A stretch of DNA of 64,000 bases from Olsenella profusa. Its GTDB lineage: Bacteria > Actinomycetota > Coriobacteriia > Coriobacteriales > Atopobiaceae. The notes under the pieces are model-generated. The model was not told where the DNA came from. It saw only the letters and a program-made list of their open reading frames with translations, and searched no databases. Both the position numbers and the translations under genes were made by a program. Below, one piece after another: positions 1 to 8,740 of the stretch (position 1 is the first letter of the stretch; every line of letters begins with the position of its first letter). The stretch lies in NCBI RefSeq assembly GCF_016900315.1, contig NZ_JACSNQ010000004.1, positions 1-64,000 of the forward strand. Reading direction: 5' to 3'.

Positions 1-1140
1 GGGAGGGGGAGGCGCGCCGCTGGCCCCGGCGCCCGTGGGCACGCCGCCCGCCGGGCCGCCCAGGCAAGGGCGCGGGGCGCCGCTGCGACCGCGGCCCGCT
101 CCGCGGCGAAGAAGGGGGCGGCGGCGAAGCTGGTCGCCGCCGTCGCGCCCGGGGCGCTGCCCGCGGGGGCGTGCGTCGCCGCGGCGCTCTCCTTCGTCGT
201 GTGCGTCCTAGCCGTCGCACAGCTCGTGTCGGCGCTCTTCGGGTTCTGGAGCCACGAGGAGTCGGCGGCGCGGGCGAGCGGGCTGCCGCCCTACGTGACC
301 AGGGAGATGGTCGTCACCGCCCTTGAGTGCCAGGAGGAGTACGGCCACCCGGCCGGCTGCACGATCGCCCAGATCATCTGCGAGTCGGGCGTCGGCGACT
401 CGCTGTCGGGCCTCGCCGAGCGCGACCGCAACCTCTTCGGCATCAAGTGGGCGGACTCCTTCGCGGGCTGCCCCGAGGTCGAGGGGTGGTCGAGCTGGCA
501 GACCGGCGAGGAGCTCGGCGGCCAGGACGTCCAGGTGCAGGCGCGCTTCACAGTCTTCTCGAGCCACCGGGACTGCATCGTCTTCCGCTCCCGTGTGCTC
601 CTGCAAGCCGAGCGCTACGCCGGCAACGCCCTCATACGCCGCGCCATCGAGGAGTGCGACTCGGACCTCATGGCGGAGGGCCTCAAGGACGCCGGCTACG
701 CGACCGACTCGTCCTACGTCGAGGCGCTCAAGTCCGCGATGGACGCCTACGGCCTCAGGCGCTTCGACGGCATGACGGTCGAGGAGTACGAGAGCGGGGA
801 GGCCGCCATGGCGGCGGTCCTCGAGGCCGCCCGCTCGCAGCTGGGGGTGCCCTACGTGTGGGGCGGCTCCACGCCGGGCGAGGCGCTCGACTGCTCGGGC
901 CTCACCCAGTGGTGCTACTCGCAGGCGGGGATCGCGATCCCGCGCACCGCGAACGAGCAGCACGAGGGGGGCGAGGAGGTGCCCCTCTCCGAGGCGAGGC
1001 CGGGCGACATCCTATGGCGCGACGGCCACGTCGCCATCTACGTCGGCGGCGACTCCTACATCCACGCGCCCAAGCCGGGCGACGTGGTCCGGGAGGCGAC
1101 CGGCGTCGCCTACTTCACCTGCGCGGTCAGGTACCGATAA
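1..1140 (+). CDS. Bifunctional peptidoglycan hydrolase (GH73-like + NlpC/P60) of conjugation apparatus, 5'-truncated by window
   Basis: The frame is open from base 1, so the gene starts upstream of the window; a GTG at 199 lies inside the transmembrane segment (about 145-236) and is not the real start. After an Ala/Arg/Lys-rich cytoplasmic stretch and one membrane helix comes a lysozyme/glucosaminidase-like domain (about 290-750) with a candidate catalytic Glu in the motif IICESGVG. The C-terminal NlpC/P60 domain (about 820-1140) has catalytic Cys in DCSGL (codon at 892) and His in DGHVAIY (codon at 1027). Such proteins open the cell wall locally for the mating channel, like Tn916 Orf14. A VirB6-like gene follows after 11 bases. 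Confidence 0.85.
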   Translation, partial: GRGRRAAGPGARGHAARRAAQARARGAAATAARSAAKKGAAAKLVAAVAPGALPAGACVAAALSFVVCVLAVAQLVSALFGFWSHEESAARASGLPPYVTREMVVTALECQEEYGHPAGCTIAQIICESGVGDSLSGLAERDRNLFGIKWADSFAGCPEVEGWSSWQTGEELGGQDVQVQARFTVFSSHRDCIVFRSRVLLQAERYAGNALIRRAIEECDSDLMAEGLKDAGYATDSSYVEALKSAMDAYGLRRFDGMTVEEYESGEAAMAAVLEAARSQLGVPYVWGGSTPGEALDCSGLTQWCYSQAGIAIPRTANEQHEGGEEVPLSEARPGDILWRDGHVAIYVGGDSYIHAPKPGDVVREATGVAYFTCAVRYR

Positions 1141-1151
1141 GAGGGGGAACC

Positions 1152-2156
1152 ATGGAAACCGGAACCGGGGCCGCCCGCGACGCGCGACGCGCCCCCGCCG
1201 CCGCGGCGGCGGGGCTGCTCGCGCTCGCGCTCTGCCTGCTCCTGCCGACGCCCGCCTACGCGGACATCGCCGGCGACATCAACTCGTGGCTCTGCGGCCT
1301 GCTGCGCGACCTGTGCAACTGGATCTTCGCCGCCCAGGTGGACGTGCTGTCGGGGATCGGCTACGACGGGGTGCTCTCGAGCGCCTTCGACTCGATGCTC
1401 GGCACCGCGGGCGACGTCACCATGCACGACGTGGCGCGCGGCGTCTGGGAGGCGGCGATACTGCCCATCGGCTGCGGGGTGCTCTCGCTGTCGTTCACGG
1501 TGCAGCTCATCCACGTCTCCCAGCGCATGGAGGGCGACGCCCGCGTCCCGGGCGTGCGCGAGGTGGTGTTCCTGCTCGTGTTCTTCGCCGTCTTCCTGTT
1601 CCTCGTCCAGCACAGCTTCGACCTCATGGGCTCGGTCTACGAGGTGGTCAGGCTCGCGATCCGCCGCGTCACGGACCTGTTCGGCGCGGGCGGCTCGCTC
1701 GACCTGACCGAGGTGAGCATCGTGACCACGGAGGACGACGTCGCGTCGCTCCTCGCCATGGTGGTCGTCGCGCTCGTGAGCTGGGTCGTCGTCATCGCCG
1801 CCTACGTCGTGGCGCTCGTGGTGTCGTGGGCGCGGGCCCTGCAGATCTACGTCATGGCGGCCGCGGCGCCGATACCGCTGTCGGTGATGGCCCTCGAGGA
1901 GGGTCGCCAGGTGGGCGTCGGGTACCTGCGAAACTTCGCCGCGGTGTGCCTGGCCGGCCTCGTCATCCTGGTCGTCCTGGTGTCGTTCCCCATCGTGCTC
2001 GGCGGCCTCAACGCCGCCTCCGCCGGAACCGGCACGCCCGTCGACTCGGTCGTGGGCGGCCTCTCCTACGCCCTCCAGTACCTCGCCATGTGCGTGCTGC
2101 TCATCCTCGCGCTCGTGAAGAGCGGGTCGTGGGCGCGCGACATCGTGGGCGGGTGA
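1152..2156 (+). CDS. VirB6/TrbL-like conjugative transfer membrane protein
   Basis: This 334-residue protein has an N-terminal hydrophobic signal ending in PAYA, a short Cys-containing loop, and about six further transmembrane helices, the pattern of VirB6/TrbL inner-membrane channel components. A central segment with SWARALQIYVMAAAAPIPLS resembles the conserved core of these proteins. The ATG has the purine-rich GAGGGGG eight to nine bases upstream. It lies between the wall hydrolase and an unknown ICE gene in one direction, consistent with a transfer operon. Family assignment rests on topology and context; no catalytic motif is expected. Confidence 0.72.
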   Translation: METGTGAARDARRAPAAAAAGLLALALCLLLPTPAYADIAGDINSWLCGLLRDLCNWIFAAQVDVLSGIGYDGVLSSAFDSMLGTAGDVTMHDVARGVWEAAILPIGCGVLSLSFTVQLIHVSQRMEGDARVPGVREVVFLLVFFAVFLFLVQHSFDLMGSVYEVVRLAIRRVTDLFGAGGSLDLTEVSIVTTEDDVASLLAMVVVALVSWVVVIAAYVVALVVSWARALQIYVMAAAAPIPLSVMALEEGRQVGVGYLRNFAAVCLAGLVILVVLVSFPIVLGGLNAASAGTGTPVDSVVGGLSYALQYLAMCVLLILALVKSGSWARDIVGG

Positions 2157-2230
2157 CGCGCGTGGGCGGCCGCGGGCGGGGCCCGCCCCGGGCGGGCGGC
2201 GAAGGAAGGAACCGAGCGATAGGAGGCAGA

Positions 2231-2749
2231 TTGGCCGAGAACGAGAGGCCCGAGGGGGCCCAGGGCGAGCGCAGGAACGTCTACATCACGCTCCACCGCA
2301 ACTTCGTGCGAGAGGGCATCGAGTACACCGACCGCAGGACCGGCGAGACGCGCACCTTCAACCAGGTGACGCTGCCGGCCGGGACCGTGATCGACGGCAG
2401 GGACGTCGGGGGCTACGAGTTCAGTCCCCTGTTCGTGAACCCCGCGCGGTTCCGCGACCCGGAGGCGTGGCGGGACATCCCGCTGCTCGCCGACCGCGAG
2501 GTGCGGCTCTCGCGCTCCGTGCTCGACGAGGAGGGCAACCCCGTCCTCGGCGCCGACGGGAGGCGCGAGAAGAACGTCGTCACGGTCACCCCGCAGCAGA
2601 TCAAGGACGCCCTCAAGGAGGCGCGGCGCGCCTACGCGGAGCGCATGCGCGAGCGCGAGGGGCTCGGCGAGCGCGCCGCCTCGGCGCGGGCGTGCTCGGA
2701 GGCCCTCGCCGGCAGGGAGGCGCCCGCCGCCGGCAGGGACGCCAGATAG
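2231..2749 (+). CDS. ICE-associated hypothetical protein
   Basis: I read a TTG start at 2231, four bases after a perfect AGGAGG, giving 172 residues. The N-terminal half (NVYITLHRNFVREG, then TFNQVTLPAGTVIDGRDVGG) looks like a compact beta-rich domain, and the C-terminal part is a charged helix (KDALKEARRAYAERMRE). No signal peptide or membrane helix is visible, so it is probably cytoplasmic. It sits between the VirB6-like gene and the surface-protein gene, nine bases before the latter. I do not recognise the family and assign no function beyond likely co-expression with the transfer genes. Confidence 0.65.
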   Translation: MAENERPEGAQGERRNVYITLHRNFVREGIEYTDRRTGETRTFNQVTLPAGTVIDGRDVGGYEFSPLFVNPARFRDPEAWRDIPLLADREVRLSRSVLDEEGNPVLGADGRREKNVVTVTPQQIKDALKEARRAYAERMREREGLGERAASARACSEALAGREAPAAGRDAR

Positions 2750-2757
2750 GAGGAGAG

Positions 2758-5544
2758 ATGGGGAATGAGGCGAAGGAATCACGCGGCCGCGCCCTGCGCG
2801 CGGCCCTCGTCGCGGCGCTCGCGCTCGCGGTGCTGGTCCAGGCACTCGTCGCGCCCGGCCAGGCGCAGGCCGCCGAGCGCGCGCCCGCGCTGTCCTCGGT
2901 CAGCTGGGCCGAGGCGAAGCCCAAGATCGAGTCGTACCTGGGGACGCCCTACGTGTGGGGCGGCAAGGACGACTCGGGGTGGGACTGCTCGGGGTTCGTC
3001 GGCTGGGTGATGGTCCACGTCTACGGGACCGAGTGGCCCGGCGGCTCGCCCGGCTACTGCGGCACCGACGCCATCAGGGAGTACGTCTCGGACGGCTGGG
3101 TGTACCACGGCGACTCGGCGCAGGGGTTCGACTCGGCCTTCGACGCCGGCACCGTGCGGCCCGGCGACGTCGTGGTGTTCTGCAACGCCTCGGGGTCGAC
3201 CGTGCACACCGCGATCGTCGGCGAGGACCGCACGCTCTACCACGCCCTGAACGAGCGGATGGGCACCTGCCACCAGGCGTTCGACGACGTGTGGGGCGTG
3301 AACGGCGGCCACGGCAAGGTCTACGCGAGCTTCGACGTGTACCGCGGGCTCGAGGACGCGGGGCGCATCCGGCTCCAGAAGTCCTCCGCGCAGCCCGCCG
3401 CCACGGAGGGCAACCCGAGCTACAGCCTCGCCGGGGCGAAGTACGCGGTCTATGACGACGCCGGCGCGCTGGTGGCCACGCTCGTCACCGACGAGTCCGG
3501 CGCGGCGGGCCCCACGGCGGACCTGCCCAGCGGCACCTACACCGTGAGGGAGACCAAGGCGCCCAAGGGCTTCTCGCTCGACCCGGGCACCTACACGGTC
3601 GAGCTCGGCAGCGGGACGTGGGACGAGAGCCGCGAGGTCCTCGTGACGCCCGACCCCGAGGCGCCGCTCATGGCGGCCTCCGTCGAGGTGCGGAAGCACG
3701 ACTCCGAGACCGGGGAGGGCTTGCCCCAGGGCGGCGCCTCGCTCGCCGGCGCGGAGCTCCTCGTCGAGCACTACGCCGTCGACCCCGCGTCCGTGGACGG
3801 CCCCGAGGACCTCGAGGGCCTCGAGCCCGACATGAGCGCCGTGGCGGTCACGGGCGAGGACGGCCGCGCGGAGGTCTCCTCCATGACGGCGGCCGACGGG
3901 GCCGAGGTGCCGGGCGTGCCGCTCGGCGTCCTGCTCGTGACGGAGCGGAAGGCCCCGGAGGGCTACCTCGCCTCCGGCGAGGAGTTCCTGCTCAAGGTGT
4001 CGTTCGAGGGCAACGCGTCGGCTGAGGTCTCCAATGAGGCCGACTTCGCCGAGGACGTCGTGCGCGGAGGGGTGCGCATCGAGAAGAACGACCTCGAGAC
4101 CGGCGAGAACGCGCCCCAGGGCGGGGCGTCGGTGGACGGCGCGGTCTTCGAGGTCGTGAACGCGTCCGCGAACCCCGTGCTCGTCGGCGGGGAGGAGGTC
4201 GCGCCCGGGGAGGTGGCGCTCACGCTCGAGACCGAGGGCGGGGCCGCGGAGTCCGCGCCCGACGCCCTGCCCTACGGCGACTACCTCGTGCGCGAGGTGG
4301 AGGCCCCGGAGGGCTACCTCGGCACCGACGCCGAGGTGCCGTTCTCGATCGAGAAGGACGGCGAGGTCGTGGAGCTCACGGGCGAGCGCGCGGTGGCCAA
4401 CCAGGTCAGGCGCGGCGACCTCGAGCTCGTGAAGGTCTCCGACGGCGACCTCTCCCGCATGGCGGGCGTGCCGTTCCGCATCACCAGCGCGACCACCGGC
4501 GAGTCCCACGTCGTCGTGACCGACGGCAACGGGTACGCCAGTACGGCGGCCTCGTGGAACCCGCACACAACGTCGACCAACGCCAACGACCAGGCGGCCG
4601 ACGGCTCCTGGGACCCCTCCGCCGGAGTGTGGTTCGGGTCCTCCGGGCCCGACGACTCCAAGGGGGCGCTGCCCTACGACACCTACGAGCTTACCGAGCT
4701 CCCCTGCTCGGCGAACGAGGGCAAGGAGCTCCTCGGCCCCATCGAGGTGAGGGTCTACCGCGACGGCGTGACCGTGGGCCTGGGAACGCTCACGAACGAC
4801 GACCTGCCCCGCACCGTGGTCTCCAAGAAGTCGGTGACGGGCGAGGACGAGCTGCCCGGGGCGACCCTGCGCGTCTACGACGCGGACGGCGAGCTCGTGG
4901 AGGAGTGGGTCTCCGGCGAGGAGCCCCACGAGCTCACGTTGCTCCCGGGCACCTACACGCTCCACGAGGAGGCGGCGCCCGAGGGCTACCTCGTCGCTAA
5001 TGATGTGGCGTTCGAGGTCGCCGAGGGCGTCCCGGTGACGAAGGTCGAGATGGTCGACGAGCCCACCAGGGTGGAGGCCGGGAAGGTCGACGCGGCCACG
5101 GGCGAGCCCCTCGCGGGCGCCACCATACAGGTCGTGGACGCAGAGGGGGAGGTCGTCGAGGAGTGGGTCTCCGACGGCGAGCCCCACCTCATCGAGGCGC
5201 TCGCCCCGGGCGACTACCTCCTCCGCGAGACCGAGGCTCCCGAGGGGTACGCGCTGGCCGAGGACGTCCCCTTCACCGTGGAGGGGACCGCCGACGTCCA
5301 GGCCGTGACCATGGCCGACGAGGCGCTGCCGGGGACCGCCCCGGGGACGACGCCCGGCGGCCTGCCCCAGACGGGCGACTGGTCCTGGCTCGTCCCCGCG
5401 GCGTGCGCGGCAGGCGCGGCCGCCTGCATCGGGGGCGCCATCGCCCTCGGCTCCCGCCGCCGCGCCAAGGCGGCCCCGGCCGCTCCCGGATTCCGGCTCG
5501 GCGCCAGGGCCAGCGCGAAGGGAGGCAAGCGATGGAGATCGTGA
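2758..5544 (+). CDS. Sortase-anchored NlpC/P60 endopeptidase with Cna-B/SpaA stalk repeats
   Basis: The 928-residue protein starts with a signal peptide (about 1-39, ending QAQAAE) and an NlpC/P60 domain (about 50-195) with Cys77 in DCSGF, His150 in VHTAIVG and a further His162. It continues with about six Cna-B/SpaA-type beta modules, each closing with an E-box-like motif such as YTVRETKAPKGF, YLVREVEAPEGY or LLRETEAPEGY. These modules commonly form internal isopeptide bonds. It ends in the sorting signal LPQTG (869-873), a membrane helix and an Arg cluster, followed by an unusually long tail of about 26 residues. The ATG lies just after GGAGGAGAG. It should be a wall-anchored hydrolase or adhesin acting in mating contact. 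Confidence 0.85.
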   Translation: MGNEAKESRGRALRAALVAALALAVLVQALVAPGQAQAAERAPALSSVSWAEAKPKIESYLGTPYVWGGKDDSGWDCSGFVGWVMVHVYGTEWPGGSPGYCGTDAIREYVSDGWVYHGDSAQGFDSAFDAGTVRPGDVVVFCNASGSTVHTAIVGEDRTLYHALNERMGTCHQAFDDVWGVNGGHGKVYASFDVYRGLEDAGRIRLQKSSAQPAATEGNPSYSLAGAKYAVYDDAGALVATLVTDESGAAGPTADLPSGTYTVRETKAPKGFSLDPGTYTVELGSGTWDESREVLVTPDPEAPLMAASVEVRKHDSETGEGLPQGGASLAGAELLVEHYAVDPASVDGPEDLEGLEPDMSAVAVTGEDGRAEVSSMTAADGAEVPGVPLGVLLVTERKAPEGYLASGEEFLLKVSFEGNASAEVSNEADFAEDVVRGGVRIEKNDLETGENAPQGGASVDGAVFEVVNASANPVLVGGEEVAPGEVALTLETEGGAAESAPDALPYGDYLVREVEAPEGYLGTDAEVPFSIEKDGEVVELTGERAVANQVRRGDLELVKVSDGDLSRMAGVPFRITSATTGESHVVVTDGNGYASTAASWNPHTTSTNANDQAADGSWDPSAGVWFGSSGPDDSKGALPYDTYELTELPCSANEGKELLGPIEVRVYRDGVTVGLGTLTNDDLPRTVVSKKSVTGEDELPGATLRVYDADGELVEEWVSGEEPHELTLLPGTYTLHEEAAPEGYLVANDVAFEVAEGVPVTKVEMVDEPTRVEAGKVDAATGEPLAGATIQVVDAEGEVVEEWVSDGEPHLIEALAPGDYLLRETEAPEGYALAEDVPFTVEGTADVQAVTMADEALPGTAPGTTPGGLPQTGDWSWLVPAACAAGAAACIGGAIALGSRRRAKAAPAAPGFRLGARASAKGGKRWRS

Positions 5545-5651
5545 TCGCCTGCGCCGTCACCGCGGTCCTCTCCTCGACGGTCACGCTCGTCGCCTACGCG
5601 TGCTGCGTGGCGGCGGGCAACGCGGATCGGATTGATGGGGAAGGCGAATAG
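5532..5651 (+). CDS. Small single-pass membrane protein
   Basis: This 39-residue reading frame overlaps the end of the surface-protein gene by 13 bases and starts seven bases after GGAGG. One hydrophobic helix (residues 3-28, IVIACAVTAVLSSTVTLVAY) is followed by an acidic tail. Its overlap and ribosome-binding site suggest translational coupling. The function is unknown; small membrane proteins at the end of transfer operons may assist sortase substrates or the mating pore, but nothing here proves that. Confidence 0.5.
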   Translation: MEIVIACAVTAVLSSTVTLVAYACCVAAGNADRIDGEGE

Positions 5652-5657
5652 ACACAT

Positions 5658-5715
5658 GCCATGACCAGACGTCATGGCTTGAAGCCCCGCGGAGGCGAAG
5701 TTGTCTCGGCGGGGC
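5658..5715 (+). terminator. Two consecutive hairpins after the transfer operon
   Basis: GCCATGAC (5658-5665) pairs perfectly with GTCATGGC (5671-5678) over a five-base loop. A second stem GCCCCGC (5684-5690) pairs with GCGGGGC (5709-5715). They begin six bases after the last stop of the transfer genes. There is no clear T-tract, so they may end transcription inefficiently or stabilise the 3' end. The next 230 bases, to about 5946, hold no convincing gene. Confidence 0.45.
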
Positions 5716-5946
5716 TCCTTCGTATGCTGGCAAGCCGGGCCCGTGGGGATTAACGGTTGGGGCCCGATTTATGTTATGTGGCCCTATTCAAGTGGCGCGG
5801 CGCTTACGATTTCGCTGCCGAAGTGCGAAACCGTCGTCGGGGAGGTGCCAGGCCTGTTGGACGCAAGGTGCCGTCCGGGCCTCGCCCGCCCATGTTTCAG
5901 CGTGAGGTATAGGGATGCGTCTCGGCTGCTTACTCGCTGAGACGGG

Positions 5947-5974
5947 AAGGCTGTCGTCTCGAGATGACAGCCTT
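5947..5974 (+). terminator. Rho-independent-like terminator before the immunity cassette
   Basis: AAGGCTGTC (5947-5955) pairs with GACAGCCTT (5966-5974), and the loop itself contains the palindrome TCTCGAGA. The tail is pyrimidine-rich (TCTCTGCTCTTGT). It isolates the transfer operon from the ABC cassette starting at 6085. The flanking DNA is clearly less GC-rich than the genes around it, which suggests a junction between modules of different origin. Confidence 0.5.
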
Positions 5975-6084
5975 TCTCTGCTCTTGTCACCCTGAGATGT
6001 CAATTCCCTCCGCGCTTCCGATTGAGCGTTTTCCCGTAGACAGAATGATTGCGTACTTGAAATCGACTGGAAAGGAGAACCGGA

Positions 6085-7116
6085 ATGTCAGACAACGTTA
6101 AATATCCTGCCGAACGGCTGAGTGTTGCGCTCAAGTCTCGGCAGGAGAGTCACGGGTCTTGCGAGCCCATGACTCAGGCATCGATGGGACATTGTGCTGT
6201 GCGCATGGCGGTGACCACGACTGGGCTCAGCAAGCGCTACGGCGACACGCGCGTGGTCGACAGCGTGGACCTCGCCGTGCCCGAGCACACGGTCTATGGC
6301 TTCCTCGGGCCCAACGGGGCCGGCAAGTCGACCACGATGAAGATGCTCCTCGGCCTCGTGCACCCCACGGAGGGCTCGGCCACGGTCCTGGGCACGCCCC
6401 TCACGCCGGAGAACCGCCTCGAGGTGCTGCGGCACGTGGGATCGCTCATCGAGAGCCCGAGCTGCTACCCGCATCTCACGGCGCGCGAGAACCTCGAAAT
6501 CGTGCGGCAGCTGCGCGGACTGCCCAAGTCCGAGATCGACGAGGTGCTGAAGATCGTCCGCCTCGACGACCCGTCCGTGCGCCGCAAGCGAGTCGGGAAC
6601 TTCTCGCTCGGCATGAAGCAGCGCCTCGGCATCGCCGCCGCGCTCATGGGCAGGCCGCCCTTGCTCCTGCTCGATGAGCCGACCAACGGCCTCGACCCGG
6701 CGGGCATACACGAGATCCGTGCCCTCGTGCGCGAGCTGCCGCGCATGTTCGACATGACGGTCGTCGTGTCGAGCCACCTGCTCTCCGAGGTCGACCAGAT
6801 GGCCGACCACGTCGGGATCATCCGCAAGGGCCGGATGGTGTGGCAGGGCCCGCTCGCGGCACTCCACGCGCGCGGCCGGCACTGGATCGGCCTCAAGACC
6901 ACGGACAACGCGCGGGCGCTCGAGCTCCTGCCCGGTGCGCAGACGGACCCGGACGATGCCGCCTACCTGCGCATCAAGGCGGTGGACGACGCCACGGCGG
7001 CGCGCCTCAGCCTGGGCCTCGCCGAGCGCGGCGTCGGCGTCGTCCGCATGGAGGAGCACGAGGACTCGCTCGAGGACATCTTCCTCGCGCTCACGGGGAT
7101 GGAGGAGACGCTATGA
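6085..7116 (+). CDS. ABC transporter ATP-binding protein, peptide/bacitracin immunity type (LanF/BcrA-like)
   Basis: The ATPase has Walker A GPNGAGKST, signature SLGMKQRLG, Walker B LLLLDEPT and the switch His in VVVSSHLL. A C-terminal extension of about 90 residues is typical of BcrA/LanF proteins that export or expel peptide antibiotics. The start at 6085 has an AAAGGAG site, but the first 40 residues (Ser/Cys-containing, richer in A/T codons) have no counterpart in the family, whose homologous part begins at a second Met at 6205 that lacks a ribosome-binding site. It overlaps the next permease gene by ATGA. It likely forms a self-protection transporter with the two following permeases. Confidence 0.85.
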   Translation: MSDNVKYPAERLSVALKSRQESHGSCEPMTQASMGHCAVRMAVTTTGLSKRYGDTRVVDSVDLAVPEHTVYGFLGPNGAGKSTTMKMLLGLVHPTEGSATVLGTPLTPENRLEVLRHVGSLIESPSCYPHLTARENLEIVRQLRGLPKSEIDEVLKIVRLDDPSVRRKRVGNFSLGMKQRLGIAAALMGRPPLLLLDEPTNGLDPAGIHEIRALVRELPRMFDMTVVVSSHLLSEVDQMADHVGIIRKGRMVWQGPLAALHARGRHWIGLKTTDNARALELLPGAQTDPDDAAYLRIKAVDDATAARLSLGLAERGVGVVRMEEHEDSLEDIFLALTGMEETL

Positions 7117-7904
7117 CAGCCAACGGGAAGGGGGCGACGGCCCCCGCGCGGCACCTCGGCATCGCGCGCCAGGTCGTCCTCGAGATCCAGAAGGGTAAGC
7201 GCAAGCACCTCTGGCTCATCTGCGCCGCCATGCTCGGCGTGCTCCTGCTGTGGTTCGGGTACCAGTCGGCGCGCCAGGTGGAGGTCACGTCGGACTACCG
7301 CGTTCTGCTCTACAGCCTGCCCACGGTCAACGCGGTCTTCCTCCCGCTGCTCTCCGCCGTGGTCGCCTCGACCGTCTGCGACGTCGAGAACCGGGCGAAC
7401 ATGTGGAAGCAGCTCCTCACGATGGAGCGGGCGGAGGACCTGTTCTGCTCGAAGTGGCTCACCTGCGCGCTCGTGCTCGCGGCGGTGGTGACCGTCGAGG
7501 TCGCGGGCGCCTCCGCCATCGGCGGCGCCCTCGGCTTCCAGTCGGTTCCCGCGTCCGAGAGCCTCGTGCTCTGGGTCTCGACGCTTGCCGTGTGCCTGTT
7601 CGTGGCGACGGTCGTTGAGTGTCTCTGCCTGTTCATCGCCAACCAGTTCGTGCCGCTCGTCGTGGGCGTGGCGCTGTCTTTCCTGGGGCTCTTCTCCATG
7701 TACCTGCCGGCGTATGTCTCCGTCTTCGTGCCGAGCTCCTACTTCGGGCTCCTGTCCACGGTGGGGATGAGCTACGACTACGCCACGGAGGTCATCACCT
7801 GGAGCACCGTCGCCTGGCCCGTGGGCTACTTCGCCGTCATCGTCCTCGTCACCGTCGCCGCGTTCGCGCTCTCCCTGCGCGCCTTCGCGAGAAAGGAGCT
7901 CTAG
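7113..7904 (+). CDS. ABC-2 type permease of immunity transporter (first subunit)
   Basis: The 263-residue protein has six predicted membrane helices and the short basic N-terminal region QKGKRKHLWL before helix 1, as in LanE/LanG and BcrB permeases. Its ATG overlaps the stop of the ATPase gene (ATGA), so the two are translationally coupled. The conserved segment CDVENRANMWKQLLTM resembles the loop after helix 2 in this family (typically E...W..LL..P). It should form the membrane part of a heteromeric exporter with the next gene. Confidence 0.8.
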   Translation: MTANGKGATAPARHLGIARQVVLEIQKGKRKHLWLICAAMLGVLLLWFGYQSARQVEVTSDYRVLLYSLPTVNAVFLPLLSAVVASTVCDVENRANMWKQLLTMERAEDLFCSKWLTCALVLAAVVTVEVAGASAIGGALGFQSVPASESLVLWVSTLAVCLFVATVVECLCLFIANQFVPLVVGVALSFLGLFSMYLPAYVSVFVPSSYFGLLSTVGMSYDYATEVITWSTVAWPVGYFAVIVLVTVAAFALSLRAFARKEL

Positions 7905-7905
7905 C

Positions 7906-8646
7906 ATGCTCGCCTCATGTGTCCGAGCGGAGCTGGTGAAGCTCCGCCGCTCTCCGATCTGGCTGGTGTTCGTGGCGCTGCCCGGCATCTCCGCCCTCAT
8001 CGGCTGCGCGAACTACCAGGGGAACCTCGGGGTCATCACGCCCGGCTGGTCGAACCTGTGGACCCAGCAGACGCTCTTCGTCTGTTACTTCTTCCTCCCG
8101 GCGCTCCTCGGCGCGGGGTGCTCGTTCCTGTGGCGCCAGGAGCACCAGGGCTCCAACTGGAACGAGCTCATGGTGCAGCCGGTCCCCATCCGCGACCTCG
8201 TGCTCGCCAAGTTCTGCGTGGGCGCGCTGATGTCCGCCCTCGCCTTCGCATCGATCCTGGCGTTCTACGTCGCGAGCGGCGTAGCCCTCGGGGTGCCCGG
8301 CGAGTTCCCGGCGGCGCGCATCGCCGAGTACGTGACGCTCGGGGTCCTGGGCTCGCTCGTGGTCGTGGCGATCCAGCTCGACATATCCATGGTGGTGCGC
8401 AACTTCGCCGCGCCGGTGGGCATAGCGCTCGCGGGAGGCGTGTCGGGCGTCATCGCCACCGTCGCCGGGTTCGGGAACGTCTGGCCCTACTCCCTGCTCC
8501 AGACCGGCATGAACTCGAACGAGCTCGTCGACCTGTCCGCCACCGGCGTCATCCAAGTCGTGGTCTTCTCGGTCGTGTACGCATCGCTCGCCATCGCGTG
8601 GGCGTGCCGATGGCTCTCGCGACGGGACGTCGTCGCGACGATGTGA
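7906..8646 (+). CDS. ABC-2 type permease of immunity transporter (second subunit)
   Basis: This 246-residue, roughly six-helix protein starts one base after the previous stop. The N-terminus (VRAELVKLRRSPIWLV) and the motif WRQEHQGSNWNELMVQPV after helix 2 match the family of lantibiotic-immunity and bacitracin permeases. Two adjacent, dissimilar permeases after one ATPase is the LanFEG layout. The substrate is not known from the sequence; cationic or lipid-II-binding peptides are the usual ones. Confidence 0.8.
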   Translation: MLASCVRAELVKLRRSPIWLVFVALPGISALIGCANYQGNLGVITPGWSNLWTQQTLFVCYFFLPALLGAGCSFLWRQEHQGSNWNELMVQPVPIRDLVLAKFCVGALMSALAFASILAFYVASGVALGVPGEFPAARIAEYVTLGVLGSLVVVAIQLDISMVVRNFAAPVGIALAGGVSGVIATVAGFGNVWPYSLLQTGMNSNELVDLSATGVIQVVVFSVVYASLAIAWACRWLSRRDVVATM

Positions 8647-8740
8647 GCTAGCCTGAGAACGGAGTCGGCCTGCACGGGTAGCACCGGTTTTCGCAGCTAA
8701 CCGCTTTGCCACGCCCGATAGTGAAAGGATGGCGCTTGAG

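Noticed and set aside
2779-5187. Long minus-strand frame opposite the NlpC/Cna-B protein gene
   Set aside because: Composition (Arg/Leu/Val/His-rich) and lack of any motif mark it as an antisense shadow of the repeated Cna-B modules.
5701-5940. 79-codon plus-strand frame between the transfer operon and the immunity cassette
   Set aside because: It starts inside a hairpin, uses TTG without a ribosome-binding site and has no recognisable content.
6085-6204. Independent lanthipeptide precursor gene
   Set aside because: There is no stop codon before the ATPase domain, no known leader motif and no modification enzyme in the window; kept only as a speculative fossil.
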